DNA of 64,000 nucleotides. Source: Peptoniphilaceae bacterium (GTDB lineage Bacteria > Bacillota > Clostridia > Tissierellales > Peptoniphilaceae). This document shows, one piece after another, positions 1 through 7,979 of this stretch. The notes beneath the pieces were generated by a model. That model was given only the letters and a program-made list of their open reading frames with translations. It was not told the origin of the DNA and did not search any database. How positions within the stretch are numbered: position 1 is the first letter of the stretch; each line of letters starts with the position of its first letter. Position numbers and translations under genes: made by a program. Location of the stretch: the NCBI GenBank assembly GCA_030152565.1, contig JASLJE010000026.1, positions 1-64,000 of the forward strand. The letters run 5' to 3'.

Positions 1-368
1 TTATTCTTCTTAAGGGCATACTTAAGCCTTAGGTAAAGATTTACCTCGTGGTTTAAGTGTTTGGCATAGGACTTAAAAACATCTTCATTTTGGTGGTATC
101 TGCAAAAAAAGTCTGAGCTATAGTGGCAGATTTCACCTAATTTAACACTAAAATCCCTTAAATTGTATTCATTTTCCATTAAATCCTTGGCCATGTCCTC
201 TACTACTTCCATATAGTTTTCCGGAACATGAGGTTTTAATAAGGAATCCTTTCTAGCTAGGTCTGGCTTAAAGTTACCATAGTTAAAACTTACTCTATCT
301 AATACCACATAGTCACTGACTAAGTCGTAAATAATATTTGACATTATTATATGTGTTTTTATGTTCAT
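1..368 (-). CDS. Zinc-dependent phospholipase C family protein, N-terminal part
   Basis: The gene runs off the left edge, so only the first 122 codons are visible. The start is an ATG at 366-368 with an AAGGAG ribosome site at 374-379. The protein opens MNIKTHIIMSN and later has GEICHYSSDFFCRYHQ. That pattern of spaced histidines resembles the bacterial zinc phospholipase C / S1-P1 nuclease-like family, whose members bind zinc through His and Asp. No signal peptide is visible, so a cytoplasmic clostridial member of the family is likelier than a secreted toxin. The family call rests on motif feel, and the active site cannot be checked without the missing C-terminal part. Confidence 0.6.
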   Translation of the reverse strand, partial: MNIKTHIIMSNIIYDLVSDYVVLDRVSFNYGNFKPDLARKDSLLKPHVPENYMEVVEDMAKDLMENEYNLRDFSVKLGEICHYSSDFFCRYHQNEDVFKSYAKHLNHEVNLYLRLKYALKKN

Positions 369-436
369 TATATCTCCTTTATGACCCTTAGACACTTCTT
401 TTACTTTCTAATGTTAGCTAATAATATATCTTTTAA

Positions 437-465
437 TTGTTAATTTCAATAGTTTGGATTAAAAT
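437..465 (+). promoter_or_regulatory. Promoter for the GNAT-MFS pair
   Basis: A TTGTTA -35 box (437-442) lies 17 bp from a TAAAAT -10 box (460-465), about 35 bp before the ATG at 500. Both boxes are imperfect matches. Confidence 0.4.
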
Positions 466-499
466 ATTAATAACAATTTAGTTAGATTAGGAGCTTTAT

Positions 500-1039
500 A
501 TGAAAAAATATACACTTGATACTAAAAGGCTGCTTATTAGGCCCTGGCAGGAAGATGACTTAGAAGATCTCTACGCCTATGCCAAGGTTCCTGGAGTCGG
601 TGAAAAGGCAGGCTGGTCCCACCATAAAAACTTGGACACCAGTAGGAAGGTCCTAGATGTTTTTATAGACTTAGACGACTGCTTTGCCATCTTCCACAAG
701 AAAGACCAAAGGGTCATAGGGTCTATAGCCCTAGAAGAAGACGACCTTTTAAGAATAAATGAAAAAATTGGTAGAAACCTAGGTTATGTCCTAAGCAAGG
801 ACTATTGGAACCAGGGTCTTATGACCGAGGCTGTAGAAGCTATCATAGACTATGCCTTTACTATAAAAAAATATGACTACCTAACCGTGTCCCACTTTAT
901 AGCCAATAAAAGATCTAAAAGGGTCATAGAAAAATCTGGCTTTAACTACCTAAAGGACCTAAATATTAAATCAAAATACGAAACCATCGAAAGGGCAAGT
1001 TGTTACTTGCTGGAAAATGAGGAGACAAATGGACAATAG
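500..1039 (+). CDS. GNAT family N-acetyltransferase (RimJ/RimL type)
   Basis: At 179 residues it has the usual length of RimJ/RimL-like acetyltransferases, which move an acetyl group from acetyl-CoA to an amine such as a protein N-terminus or small molecule. It begins with the typical LDTKRLLIRPWQEDDLEDLY element. The acetyl-CoA binding region is GYVLSKDYWNQGLMTEA (about residues 96-112), followed by the characteristic NKRSKRVIEKSGF helix. The start has an AGGAG site at 488-492. The next gene overlaps its 3' end, so the two are probably co-transcribed. The substrate cannot be told from sequence. Confidence 0.85.
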   Translation: MKKYTLDTKRLLIRPWQEDDLEDLYAYAKVPGVGEKAGWSHHKNLDTSRKVLDVFIDLDDCFAIFHKKDQRVIGSIALEEDDLLRINEKIGRNLGYVLSKDYWNQGLMTEAVEAIIDYAFTIKKYDYLTVSHFIANKRSKRVIEKSGFNYLKDLNIKSKYETIERASCYLLENEETNGQ

Positions 1040-2213
1040 AAAAATTGCAAGAAACTACTACCTGGCAACAGCCTTCTACTGGATAATTATTGCTGCCAGC
1101 CTGGGCTATGGAGCCGTCTACCTAAGTTCTAAAAACTTTAGTTATACTCAAATTGGAATTTACATAGCAATAGCCAATATCCTAGCCTCCATAATTCAAC
1201 CCTTGGTGGCCTCCTATGCTGATAGGCCAGACAGTATAAGTATAAAAAATATTATTCTTATCTTTTCCATAAGCCCTCTGGCACTTTTAAACATAAGCCT
1301 GCTAGACCAGGTCTCAAATGGTTTTATAGCCCTTGCCTATATTATAACCTTGACCTTTAGTATGGCCATCCAACCCCTTCTAACAGCCATTACCATCCAC
1401 TTAAATAATGCGGGCAACAGCAGTGTGGAATTTGGCGTGTCCAGGGGAATAGGAAGTTTTACCTATGCAATCATATCCCTAGTCCTGGGCTTTTTAATCC
1501 AGGGCTTTTCATCGGATATTATAGTCTATACAGCCATAGGGGCCTATGTGGTCTTTTTGATCTTTCTCTTTTTAACACCTATAAAAAAGGAGAGAAATAT
1601 CCACATAGAAGAAGTTATAGATGACAAGTTTACTAAAAAATCCATTAAGAACTTTATAGTAAAGTACAAGTACTTCTTCTTATCTATGCTTGCCACCCTT
1701 TTAATCTTCACCCAATACAATATCCAAAACAATTACTGGGTAAAGATAGTTGAATCCATAGGGGGCAGCGAACAAAACCTGGGAACAGTAATAGCCATAG
1801 GGGCCTTTGCTGAAATTCCCATCCTGGTCAACTATACCAAGATAAAAAATAGGTTTAGATTAAAAGATTTAATTCTTTTCTCAAGCCTAATGTTTATCCT
1901 AAAGGCAGTTAGCCTTTACCTAATAAGTAATATTTACCTAATGTATCTATCACAATTGATGCAGGCCCTATCCTTTGCCATCTTCTTCCCTTCCATCGTC
2001 TACTATACTAGTACGGTTATAGAGGAAAAAGACATGGTCAAGGGCCAGGCCTTTCTAGCCTCATCAGTTACTCTGGCCACTGTCCTGGGTAGCCTTTTGG
2101 GAGGAATCCTAATAGACCAGGTGGGAATAAATAGGACTCTTTTCCTATCCAGTTTCCTGCCCATGCTAGGACTTTTAATCTTAATATATGCCATGAAAAG
2201 AACAGACTTATAA
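1029..2213 (+). CDS. MFS transporter
   Basis: An integral membrane protein of about 394 residues with roughly 12 hydrophobic segments, opening NYYLATAFYWIIIAASLGYG. The layout is like the MFS_1-like / nucleoside-proton symporter branch of the major facilitator superfamily. An in-frame ATG exists at 1017, but the ATG at 1029 has a GAGGAG site just upstream (1019-1024), so the later start is chosen. It overlaps the end of the acetyltransferase gene. The stop codon lies inside a terminator hairpin. The substrate is unknown. Efflux of a drug or metabolite is as likely as uptake. Confidence 0.8.
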   Translation: MDNRKIARNYYLATAFYWIIIAASLGYGAVYLSSKNFSYTQIGIYIAIANILASIIQPLVASYADRPDSISIKNIILIFSISPLALLNISLLDQVSNGFIALAYIITLTFSMAIQPLLTAITIHLNNAGNSSVEFGVSRGIGSFTYAIISLVLGFLIQGFSSDIIVYTAIGAYVVFLIFLFLTPIKKERNIHIEEVIDDKFTKKSIKNFIVKYKYFFLSMLATLLIFTQYNIQNNYWVKIVESIGGSEQNLGTVIAIGAFAEIPILVNYTKIKNRFRLKDLILFSSLMFILKAVSLYLISNIYLMYLSQLMQALSFAIFFPSIVYYTSTVIEEKDMVKGQAFLASSVTLATVLGSLLGGILIDQVGINRTLFLSSFLPMLGLLILIYAMKRTDL

Positions 2214-2228
2214 ACTGTTCTTTTTTTC
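2199..2228 (+). terminator. Rho-independent terminator
   Basis: Stem AGAACAG (2199-2205) pairs with CTGTTCT (2215-2221), followed by a run of T. It overlaps the stop codon of the MFS gene. Confidence 0.8.
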
Positions 2229-2257
2229 TTGACAAAAGATAAATAAAGGATTATAGT
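2229..2257 (+). promoter_or_regulatory. Flavodoxin operon promoter
   Basis: A perfect -35 TTGACA (2229-2234) and a -10 TATAGT (2252-2257) are spaced 17 bp apart. The -10 box runs into the first operator palindrome, so a bound repressor would block it. Confidence 0.75.
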
Positions 2258-2288
2258 TAGTGTATACTAACAGTTAGTAAAGACTAAC
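2256..2288 (+). promoter_or_regulatory. Two tandem operator palindromes before flavodoxin
   Basis: Two copies of GTTAGT-N4-ACTAAC lie at 2256-2271 and 2273-2288, a 17-bp period. They sit between the -10 box and the ribosome site, where a repressor would bind. The arms are perfect in both copies. The cognate regulator is not identified. Redox, iron or an envelope signal are all possible. Confidence 0.7.
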
Positions 2289-2301
2289 TAAAGGAGGCTA
2301 T

Positions 2302-2706
2302 ATGAACTTAATCATATACTGGTCAGGTACAGGTAATACTGAAACCATGGCCCAAGAAATACATAAGACCGTTGAAAACTCACAACTTCTACACGTTTCA
2401 GAAGTTAAACTGGAAGATGTTAAAAATGCAGAAGGTCTAGCCCTAGGCTGTCCGGCCATGGGAGCTGAAGTCCTAGAAGAAGGAGAAATGGAACCTTTCA
2501 TGGAAGAAATAGAAGGCCTTATCAAGGACAAGAAAATAATACTTTTTGGATCCTATGACTGGGGCGATGGCCAGTGGATGAGAGACTGGGAAGAAAGAAT
2601 AAAAGACCAGGGAGGCCTACTTTTAGACCAAGGACTTGTGGTAGAACTTAGTCCAGAAGAAGAAGACCTAGCCCTATGCAGACAACTGGGAGAGAAACTT
2701 AACTAA
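2302..2706 (+). CDS. fld: Flavodoxin
   Basis: A short-chain flavodoxin of 134 residues, an FMN-carrying electron shuttle that replaces ferredoxin in anaerobes. The FMN phosphate loop SGTGNTE is at residues 8-14. ALGCPAMGAEVLE, and later LFGSYDWGDGQWMRDWE, match the two loops that sandwich the isoalloxazine ring. The start follows AAGGAGG at 2291-2297. The gene is followed by DUF3793 with a one-base TAATG overlap, so translation is likely coupled. It is governed by the promoter and twin operators just upstream. Confidence 0.92.
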   Translation: MNLIIYWSGTGNTETMAQEIHKTVENSQLLHVSEVKLEDVKNAEGLALGCPAMGAEVLEEGEMEPFMEEIEGLIKDKKIILFGSYDWGDGQWMRDWEERIKDQGGLLLDQGLVVELSPEEEDLALCRQLGEKLN

Positions 2707-3305
2707 TGTGTGCCTATAAAAAACTTCTCCTAGGCCTGGGAGAGGAAAGAAGTGATGAAACCTATCTTTTCACCCTACTTTCCCTGAATCTATCCCTTAT
2801 TGTCTTTGGCGACAAGCCAGCCAACCTAATTTGTTTTAGCGAAAAGACTAGAAATATGAAGAGTCTTTGGAAAAAAGAAAAAGCCCTCTTCTCAAACTCC
2901 AAACTTAAATATATAGAACTCAAAGACCAGGGCGACTACATAGCTATTCTTTTTTACCAGGAAAAACTCTTAGAAGAACGCTTGAACAGAAAGGATGAAA
3001 GTGACTTTCTAGAAAATCTAGGCTATGCCAAAGACCTAGGCCTGGAAGATAAACTTGAGATACTTAAAAAAAGATTTAACCAGGGGGCCTTTGATGAGAT
3101 AGGCATCTTTCTAGGCTATCCCCTAGATGATGTGGATGACTTTTTCTATAAGAAGAAAAAGGCCAAGGCCACAGGTTATTGGAAGGTATTTAACAATATG
3201 GAAGAAAGCCAAAGAATTTTTTGCTACTACGACCAAATAAAAAGACAAACTGCCAAAATATTGTCTAATATTTCCTCAAAAGACTTTCTTCTTACCTATA
3301 CATAA
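2706..3305 (+). CDS. DUF3793 family protein
   Basis: A 199-residue cytoplasmic protein. The segment IGIFLGYPLDDVDDFF near residue 140, followed by GYWKVF, is the hallmark of the DUF3793 family found next to flavodoxin genes in anaerobic Firmicutes. The function is not known. The fixed neighbourhood, one-base overlap and shared promoter suggest a role tied to flavodoxin, for example in redox or metal handling, but nothing in the sequence shows a catalytic site. A clean terminator follows. Confidence 0.8.
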   Translation: MCAYKKLLLGLGEERSDETYLFTLLSLNLSLIVFGDKPANLICFSEKTRNMKSLWKKEKALFSNSKLKYIELKDQGDYIAILFYQEKLLEERLNRKDESDFLENLGYAKDLGLEDKLEILKKRFNQGAFDEIGIFLGYPLDDVDDFFYKKKKAKATGYWKVFNNMEESQRIFCYYDQIKRQTAKILSNISSKDFLLTYT

Positions 3306-3332
3306 AAGCCACTTAAACAAGTGGCTTTTTTC
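3304..3332 (+). terminator. Terminator, probably bidirectional
   Basis: AAAAGCCACTT and AAGTGGCTTTT form a stem with a 4-nt loop and a T run. The reverse strand also gives a T-rich tail, so it can end both the flavodoxin operon and the converging transporter operon. Confidence 0.85.
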
Positions 3333-4202
3333 TTATCCTTTTTTAGTTATACCTATTAAGACCCCACCTAGAACTACTAGGACCAGGCCTAGCAGGGTGA
3401 GAAATAATTCCTTTTTAGTTTTTTCCTCTCTTAAAAATAAGAGACCTCCCAGGGTGGCTATAACCACATTCATCTGGGTCAGGGTAAAACCTAGGGCCAG
3501 GCCATTTCTAACATTGGATAACATTAGACTAATATTTCCCATGGCAAAGATAAGTCCTGTTATTATATGGGACCAGGTCTCCCTGGTAAAAAGTGATCCC
3601 TCTTCTTCCTTTCTAGATAGAAAATAAGAACCTACCAACATGCCCAGTCCTTGAAAGACCAAGGCATCCCATATACTAATGTCTGTAACTCTTAGAATGA
3701 CCGTATAGGCCACAAAGCCTAGGGAGGATAGAAGAAGACTAAGGATGCCCTTTCGTCTGTCTCCTGTCCCTCCTGCTCCTTCTTTTTCTTCAAAGGCAGT
3801 CATGGATACTCCTAAAATAATTAAGACTAGGGCGGTTATGCCCAGCACATATTGGTTAAGGCTGGTCCACTCTTTAAAATAGATGGCCCCTATAAGGGCT
3901 GCCCCCACCAATTGACTACCTGTAGATATGGGAGTTCCTTTGGATACTCCTAAAATATAAAGGCCTCTTATCTGATTGATAAGACCATAGCTTAGGGCTA
4001 GCCCATCTACAAAGGACCAAACCACCAGGCTCCAAGTAAGGTTTTCAGGCCTTCTAAAGAAAAACACCAGGATGGAGGCCAAAAAAATACCCATGGCCAT
4101 ACCCATAACCTTCCTGGTAGGCCTTCCTCCTAGACGGGTCATAACTAGGGGCTGGATCCCCCACATAAAAGCCGGTATTAGGCCAAATAATATGTTTTCC
4201 AA
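3333..4202 (-). CDS. GRP family sugar uptake protein (GlcU/RbsU-like)
   Basis: A 289-residue membrane protein with about ten hydrophobic helices in two five-helix halves, as in the drug/metabolite transporter fold. The motifs NQIRGLYILGVSKGTPISTGSQLVG and FKEWTS closely follow the glucose/ribose porter family (GlcU of Bacillus, RbsU). It is the last gene of an operon with a TrmB-type regulator and an ornithine cyclodeaminase homologue, with only 9 bp to the latter. The substrate is unproven. Ribose-like or deoxyribose-like sugars are plausible because a pentose-phosphate-type salvage pair lies just upstream. Confidence 0.82.
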   Translation of the reverse strand: MENILFGLIPAFMWGIQPLVMTRLGGRPTRKVMGMAMGIFLASILVFFFRRPENLTWSLVVWSFVDGLALSYGLINQIRGLYILGVSKGTPISTGSQLVGAALIGAIYFKEWTSLNQYVLGITALVLIILGVSMTAFEEKEGAGGTGDRRKGILSLLLSSLGFVAYTVILRVTDISIWDALVFQGLGMLVGSYFLSRKEEEGSLFTRETWSHIITGLIFAMGNISLMLSNVRNGLALGFTLTQMNVVIATLGGLLFLREEKTKKELFLTLLGLVLVVLGGVLIGITKKG

Positions 4203-4211
4203 GACCTTAAC

Positions 4212-5207
4212 CTAGATGGAAATAGTCTTTCCCATATTTTTTTCACAGGCTAAATCATAGATCTTCTTGGCTACCATAATATCTAAAACTGCATTTCCTG
4301 TAGTTTCAAAGAAGGTAATATCATCTTCAGATCCTCTTCCAGCTTGACCTGAAGAAATAAGTTCTCCCAATTCTCCATCTATATCCTCAGCCTTGTAGCT
4401 ACCTGCCTCTATTAGTTGGACAAAGTCTCCACTTTCCACCAAGGCATCCTTAGTATCTACATAAACCCTATCTGCTCTTAAGATCAGGTCCTTGTCTATC
4501 TCAGCCATTTCTGGAGTGTAGGAACCTACCCCATTTATATGACAACCATCCTTCACCCATTCATTCTTAAAAGTGGCTACTCTGGCTGTGGTTACTGAAG
4601 TAATAATGTCAGATTCCCTAACAGCTCCTTCTAAGTCACCAGTAGCTTCTATAGCTACCCCATATTTTTCACCAAATTTCTCTTGCATTCTAAGGGCAAA
4701 CTTTTCACGATTTTCTTCATTTATATCAAAAACATAGGCCTTCTTTATATCTCTTACTGCTAAAATAGCTTCCAATTGGAATTCAGCTTGGCCACCACTT
4801 CCTATTAGGGTGAAAACTGAACTGTCCTTTCTAGCTAGAAGGTCTGTTGCAGCTCCTGAAACAGCTCCTGTCCTAAGTTGGGTTAAATAGGTTCCATCCA
4901 TCATACAGTTGGGGAATCCATTTTCATCATCTACTAGAACCATTAGGGATGGAACTGATGATAGGCCCTTTTTCAAGTTATCTGGATAAACACTAACTAT
5001 CTTTACCCCTAGGGCATTTTCATCTGCCAAATAACCTGGCATATATAAGTTTTGTCCTTTAAATTGGTCCACATCTAAATTTACTCTTAGGGGAATGTCT
5101 GCCCTTCCACTTGAATAAGCCTTTAGGGCCAACTTGTCTGCCTCTATGGCATCCTTCATATCTATAACAGCTTCCATTTCCTCTTTGTTTAATACTAAAA
5201 TTTCCAT
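4212..5207 (-). CDS. Ornithine cyclodeaminase / mu-crystallin family protein
   Basis: A 331-residue NAD(P)-dependent enzyme of the OCD/mu-crystallin family. Members deaminate ornithine to proline, act as alanine dehydrogenases, or reduce imines. Visible features are the N-terminal element with IPLRVNLDV, the Rossmann loop IGSGGQAEFQLEAI (about residues 137-150), and TSVTTARVATF and GCHINGVGSYTPEMAEID near the active site. The ATG follows a GGAGGAAG site. It lies 11 bp after the TrmB-like regulator and 9 bp before the transporter. Which amino or keto acid it uses cannot be told from sequence. Confidence 0.85.
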   Translation of the reverse strand: MEILVLNKEEMEAVIDMKDAIEADKLALKAYSSGRADIPLRVNLDVDQFKGQNLYMPGYLADENALGVKIVSVYPDNLKKGLSSVPSLMVLVDDENGFPNCMMDGTYLTQLRTGAVSGAATDLLARKDSSVFTLIGSGGQAEFQLEAILAVRDIKKAYVFDINEENREKFALRMQEKFGEKYGVAIEATGDLEGAVRESDIITSVTTARVATFKNEWVKDGCHINGVGSYTPEMAEIDKDLILRADRVYVDTKDALVESGDFVQLIEAGSYKAEDIDGELGELISSGQAGRGSEDDITFFETTGNAVLDIMVAKKIYDLACEKNMGKTISI

Positions 5208-5218
5208 ACTTCCTCCAT

Positions 5219-6019
5219 TTATTTAAAGATATCCCTGATACCTTCCATATTTTCTCCATATCTAGCAACTATTTCTTCTCTAAAGTCTTCAATGAGCTTA
5301 AGAGAGTAGGCATCGTGTTGGACATATTCCTTGGCAAAAAAAGCTAGGATCTTGTTTTCCGCATAGATGCCTTGGGCCTGGCCATTAAATAAAAGTCCTG
5401 AATACAAGAAGGACCTGTCGTCTGCCACCACTGTAACCCAGCGCTGGGACATATCTTCCAGTCTCTCCATTTCAAAACCATGCCTATAGAACTTTTTAAG
5501 GCCTGTTTTATACTGCTTGGTCTGGTCATAAAGAATTACTAGAACCTGGTCTAGTGAGTCTATCTTCTCATTGATAGCATCTTCCAATTCCTGGTCCAAG
5601 TCTTCCTGCCAAACCTGTATATAAAGAGACTCTTTCGCCCCCTTGACTATTTCCAAGGCCTTGAGTCCTACCCTTTGGTAGTCTTCAATTTCCCAGATTC
5701 CATCATCAGGACCATAGACTGGCATGTTCTTAGCCAGATAGCTAAACTTTTCCAAACTGGCGTCCACCTTTTTTCTGGTAAGTAGAACCAAGTCTTCTGG
5801 AGATATGGCCCTATAGTAGGTTGCCTTGTCTCCACTAAAGGATTCTAAAACCCCTCTTTTAACCAAGGTCTCCAAGTGATTGTAGATCTTGGACCTGGCT
5901 ATACCAGAATACTTGCTTATCTCATAGCCAGTAGCCTGACCATGGGACAGGCAGGTAGTGTATACCTTGGCCTCTGCCTCGCTAAAATTCAAGTCTTTCA
6001 ATTGATTTATTAAGTCCAT
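5219..6019 (-). CDS. TrmB-type transcriptional regulator
   Basis: An N-terminal winged helix typical of TrmB regulators (LNFSEAEAKVYTTCLSHG, then GIARSKIYNHLETLVKRG) is followed by a sensor region with YIQVWQEDLDQELEDAI, which resembles the phospholipase D-like sugar-binding part of the family. An in-frame ATG at 6037 lacks a ribosome site and sits inside a palindromic operator. The ATG at 6019 has AGAGGGG in front and gives the usual MDLINQLKDLNFSEAEAKVY start, so it is chosen. It heads the operon and probably represses its own promoter. The likely effector is a sugar or amino acid handled by the two downstream genes. Confidence 0.85.
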   Translation of the reverse strand: MDLINQLKDLNFSEAEAKVYTTCLSHGQATGYEISKYSGIARSKIYNHLETLVKRGVLESFSGDKATYYRAISPEDLVLLTRKKVDASLEKFSYLAKNMPVYGPDDGIWEIEDYQRVGLKALEIVKGAKESLYIQVWQEDLDQELEDAINEKIDSLDQVLVILYDQTKQYKTGLKKFYRHGFEMERLEDMSQRWVTVVADDRSFLYSGLLFNGQAQGIYAENKILAFFAKEYVQHDAYSLKLIEDFREEIVARYGENMEGIRDIFK

Positions 6020-6036
6020 TTTACCCCTCTCTTCCA

Positions 6037-6061
6037 TAGTTGTTACTCTAGGTAACTACTA
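6037..6061 (-). promoter_or_regulatory. Operator palindrome of the TrmB operon
   Basis: A 25-bp dyad has inner arms GTTAC/GTAAC and outer arms TAGT/ACTA. It overlaps the expected transcription start of the operon headed by the TrmB-type gene, so autoregulation is likely. Confidence 0.65.
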
Positions 6062-6089
6062 TATTAACCTTTTCTTAGTTAGCTGTCAA
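6061..6089 (-). promoter_or_regulatory. TrmB operon promoter
   Basis: On the minus strand, TTGACA (6089-6084) is 17 bp from TAATAT (6066-6061). This is a near-consensus sigma-A promoter directly beside the palindrome. Confidence 0.8.
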
Positions 6090-6107
6090 TAACTTTATTT
6101 TAAAACG

Positions 6108-6134
6108 AAAAAAAGAGTCTCAAGGACTCTTTTC
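6108..6134 (-). terminator. Terminator after the aldolase gene
   Basis: Stem AAAAGAGTC / GACTCTTTT with a 5-nt loop and a T run on the minus strand, between the aldolase stop and the TrmB promoter. Confidence 0.8.
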
Positions 6135-6161
6135 ATCGTAAGTAGCATCGTAATAATTTGA

Positions 6162-6803
6162 TTATTTATCTTTAAATTTTCCATAGCTAGAAAATTTATC
6201 GAGCATTACATCCATTTCCTGGTCATCTAAGATTACTGGTTCTCCCATCATCTTGGCCAGGCAGTAAATCTTTGCACTATACTCCACTTGATCTATGATG
6301 TTTAGGGCATTTTTCATATTGCCATCCCCAGCTATAACTCCGTGGTTGGCCAGTAGAACAGCCTTGTTTTCGCCTAATTTATCAACTGCATTTAATGCCA
6401 GTTCCTTGGTTCCAAAGGTAGCATAGTCTGCAACCTCTATCCTCTTGCCCCCAACTGCCACCATATAGTGGGCTGGTTCCAAGGGCATCCTAAGGGCTGA
6501 TAAAACTGTAGAATAAACAGTGTGGGCGTGAACTATAGCATTCATGTCATCCCTGTGCCTATACATTTCAGTGTGCATGATCCACTCACTTGATGGAGGA
6601 TACTTGCCTTCAAGTACATTTCCATCCAAGTCTATGGTAACCAGGTCCTCCTCTTCCAAGGAATCAAAGGCAAGTCCTGATGGGGTTATATAAACCAAGC
6701 CCTTTTCCCTATCATAACAGCTTAAATTGCCTCCAGTTCCACTGGTAAGTCCCATTTCTACAATCTTTTTTCCATACTCAATAATATCTAATTTATAGCT
6801 CAT
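6162..6803 (-). CDS. Class II aldolase, fuculose-phosphate aldolase type (5-deoxyribulose-phosphate candidate)
   Basis: A 213-residue zinc aldolase of the AraD/FucA family. It cleaves a ketose 1-phosphate to dihydroxyacetone phosphate and an aldehyde. Zinc ligands and catalytic Glu are visible: SSEWIMH (Glu about residue 73), HAHTVYS (two His near 92-94) and LLANHGV (third His near 155). TSGTGGNLSCYD is the phosphate-binding loop. It sits 8 bp downstream of an MtnA-type isomerase, an arrangement known from the 5-deoxyribose/methylthioribose disposal route. The start follows AGAGG. Fuculose or rhamnulose phosphate are less likely substrates, since no matching isomerase or kinase is nearby. Confidence 0.85.
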   Translation of the reverse strand: MSYKLDIIEYGKKIVEMGLTSGTGGNLSCYDREKGLVYITPSGLAFDSLEEEDLVTIDLDGNVLEGKYPPSSEWIMHTEMYRHRDDMNAIVHAHTVYSTVLSALRMPLEPAHYMVAVGGKRIEVADYATFGTKELALNAVDKLGENKAVLLANHGVIAGDGNMKNALNIIDQVEYSAKIYCLAKMMGEPVILDDQEMDVMLDKFSSYGKFKDK

Positions 6804-6811
6804 ATTTGCCT

Positions 6812-7891
6812 CTATTTCTTATACTTATCAAAAATCTCTTTTAAAGCCTGGTCATAAGGAGGTCTTAAAACTCCATATTCAGTGACAATTCCTGTAATTA
6901 AATCATGGTCTGTCACATCAAAGGCCGGATTATAAACATTTACTCCCTCTGGAGCCATCCTATTCTTATACCACATTTCAGTAACTTCTTCCTTAGGTCT
7001 TTCTTCTATGACAATGTCATCTCCTGTCCTACAATCCATGTCTATAGTTGAAGTAGGCGCACAAACATAGAAGGGTATATTGTATCTCTTGGCCAAAATA
7101 GCAACTCCTAGAGTACCTATCTTATTGGCAGCATCCCCATTGGCAGCCACCCTGTCACAACCTACAAATACAGCATCTACCCAGCCATTTTTCATAACCA
7201 TGGCAGCCATATTATCAGTTATAACTGTAGTGTCTATACCTGCTGAGTGAAGCTCATAGGATGTAAGTCTGGCCCCTTGTAGTAAAGGCCTGGTTTCATC
7301 TGTAAATACCTTGATCTTATAACCCTTCTTGTGGGCAAAATACATGGGAGCCGTAGCTGTACCATACTTTACCGTAGCCAATTGGCCTGCATTACAGTGG
7401 GTTAAAAGTCCGTAACCATCCTCTATTAACTCAACCCCATATTCACCTATTTTTTCACTTACCCTAATATCTTCTTCCCTTATTTCTAGGGCTTCATCCT
7501 TTAAGATTTTTTTGATTTCTTCAACTGATTTATCCTTGTTGTCCAAGGCCTTTTGATCCATTCTATTTAAGGCCCAGAATAAGTTTACTGCAGTTGGTCT
7601 GGAAGTAGCCAAGTAGTCTATTCCCTTTTTAAACTCCTTGTAGAAGTCTTCAAAATTATCCGCCTCTACCTTTGATGCTATTAGGGATGCTCCTATAGCG
7701 GCAGCTACTCCTATAGCTGGAGCCCCCCTAACCTTTAACTCATATATGGCCTGCCATATATCTTCTATCTCTGTAAGTTCAATAATACTAGTCTCATAGG
7801 GTAACTTGGTTTGGTCTATGATTACCAGGCCACCTGTCTCAGTATTCATATGAACTGTATCATAATCTAAAATAGTTTTTTTATCAGTCAT
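6812..7891 (-). CDS. mtnA: S-methyl-5-thioribose-1-phosphate isomerase family (MtnA/DrdI-like)
   Basis: A 359-residue enzyme that converts methylthioribose 1-phosphate, or 5-deoxyribose 1-phosphate, to the ribulose form. Family signatures are RGAPAIGVAAAIG, LLTHCNAGQLATVKYGTA with the catalytic Cys, and VGCDRVAANGDAANKIGT with the catalytic Asp. It resembles the eIF2B-related fold. The ATG follows a GGGGG site. The remaining methionine salvage genes (mtnB, mtnK, mtnW) are absent here. Pairing with a class II aldolase argues for the dihydroxyacetone-phosphate shunt rather than full methionine salvage. Its transcript begins with a strong hairpin. Confidence 0.9.
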   Translation of the reverse strand: MTDKKTILDYDTVHMNTETGGLVIIDQTKLPYETSIIELTEIEDIWQAIYELKVRGAPAIGVAAAIGASLIASKVEADNFEDFYKEFKKGIDYLATSRPTAVNLFWALNRMDQKALDNKDKSVEEIKKILKDEALEIREEDIRVSEKIGEYGVELIEDGYGLLTHCNAGQLATVKYGTATAPMYFAHKKGYKIKVFTDETRPLLQGARLTSYELHSAGIDTTVITDNMAAMVMKNGWVDAVFVGCDRVAANGDAANKIGTLGVAILAKRYNIPFYVCAPTSTIDMDCRTGDDIVIEERPKEEVTEMWYKNRMAPEGVNVYNPAFDVTDHDLITGIVTEYGVLRPPYDQALKEIFDKYKK

Positions 7892-7912
7892 ACTTACCCC
7901 CTTATGTAATAA

Positions 7913-7970
7913 AAGACGACATCCACCGACAAGAATAACTTCCTACAATTATTTTTTATGATATCGTCTT
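7913..7970 (-). promoter_or_regulatory. Structured 5' leader of mtnA
   Basis: On the minus strand an 11-bp outer stem (7970-7960 with 7923-7913, one wobble-type mismatch) encloses a 7-bp inner hairpin with a GUAGGA loop (7953-7934). The stem starts within a few bases of the predicted transcript start and ends about 12 bases before the ribosome site. It could be a ligand sensor, a protein site or an mRNA-stabilising element. No known riboswitch class is recognised. Confidence 0.5.
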
Positions 7971-7979
7971 CCTAATTTA

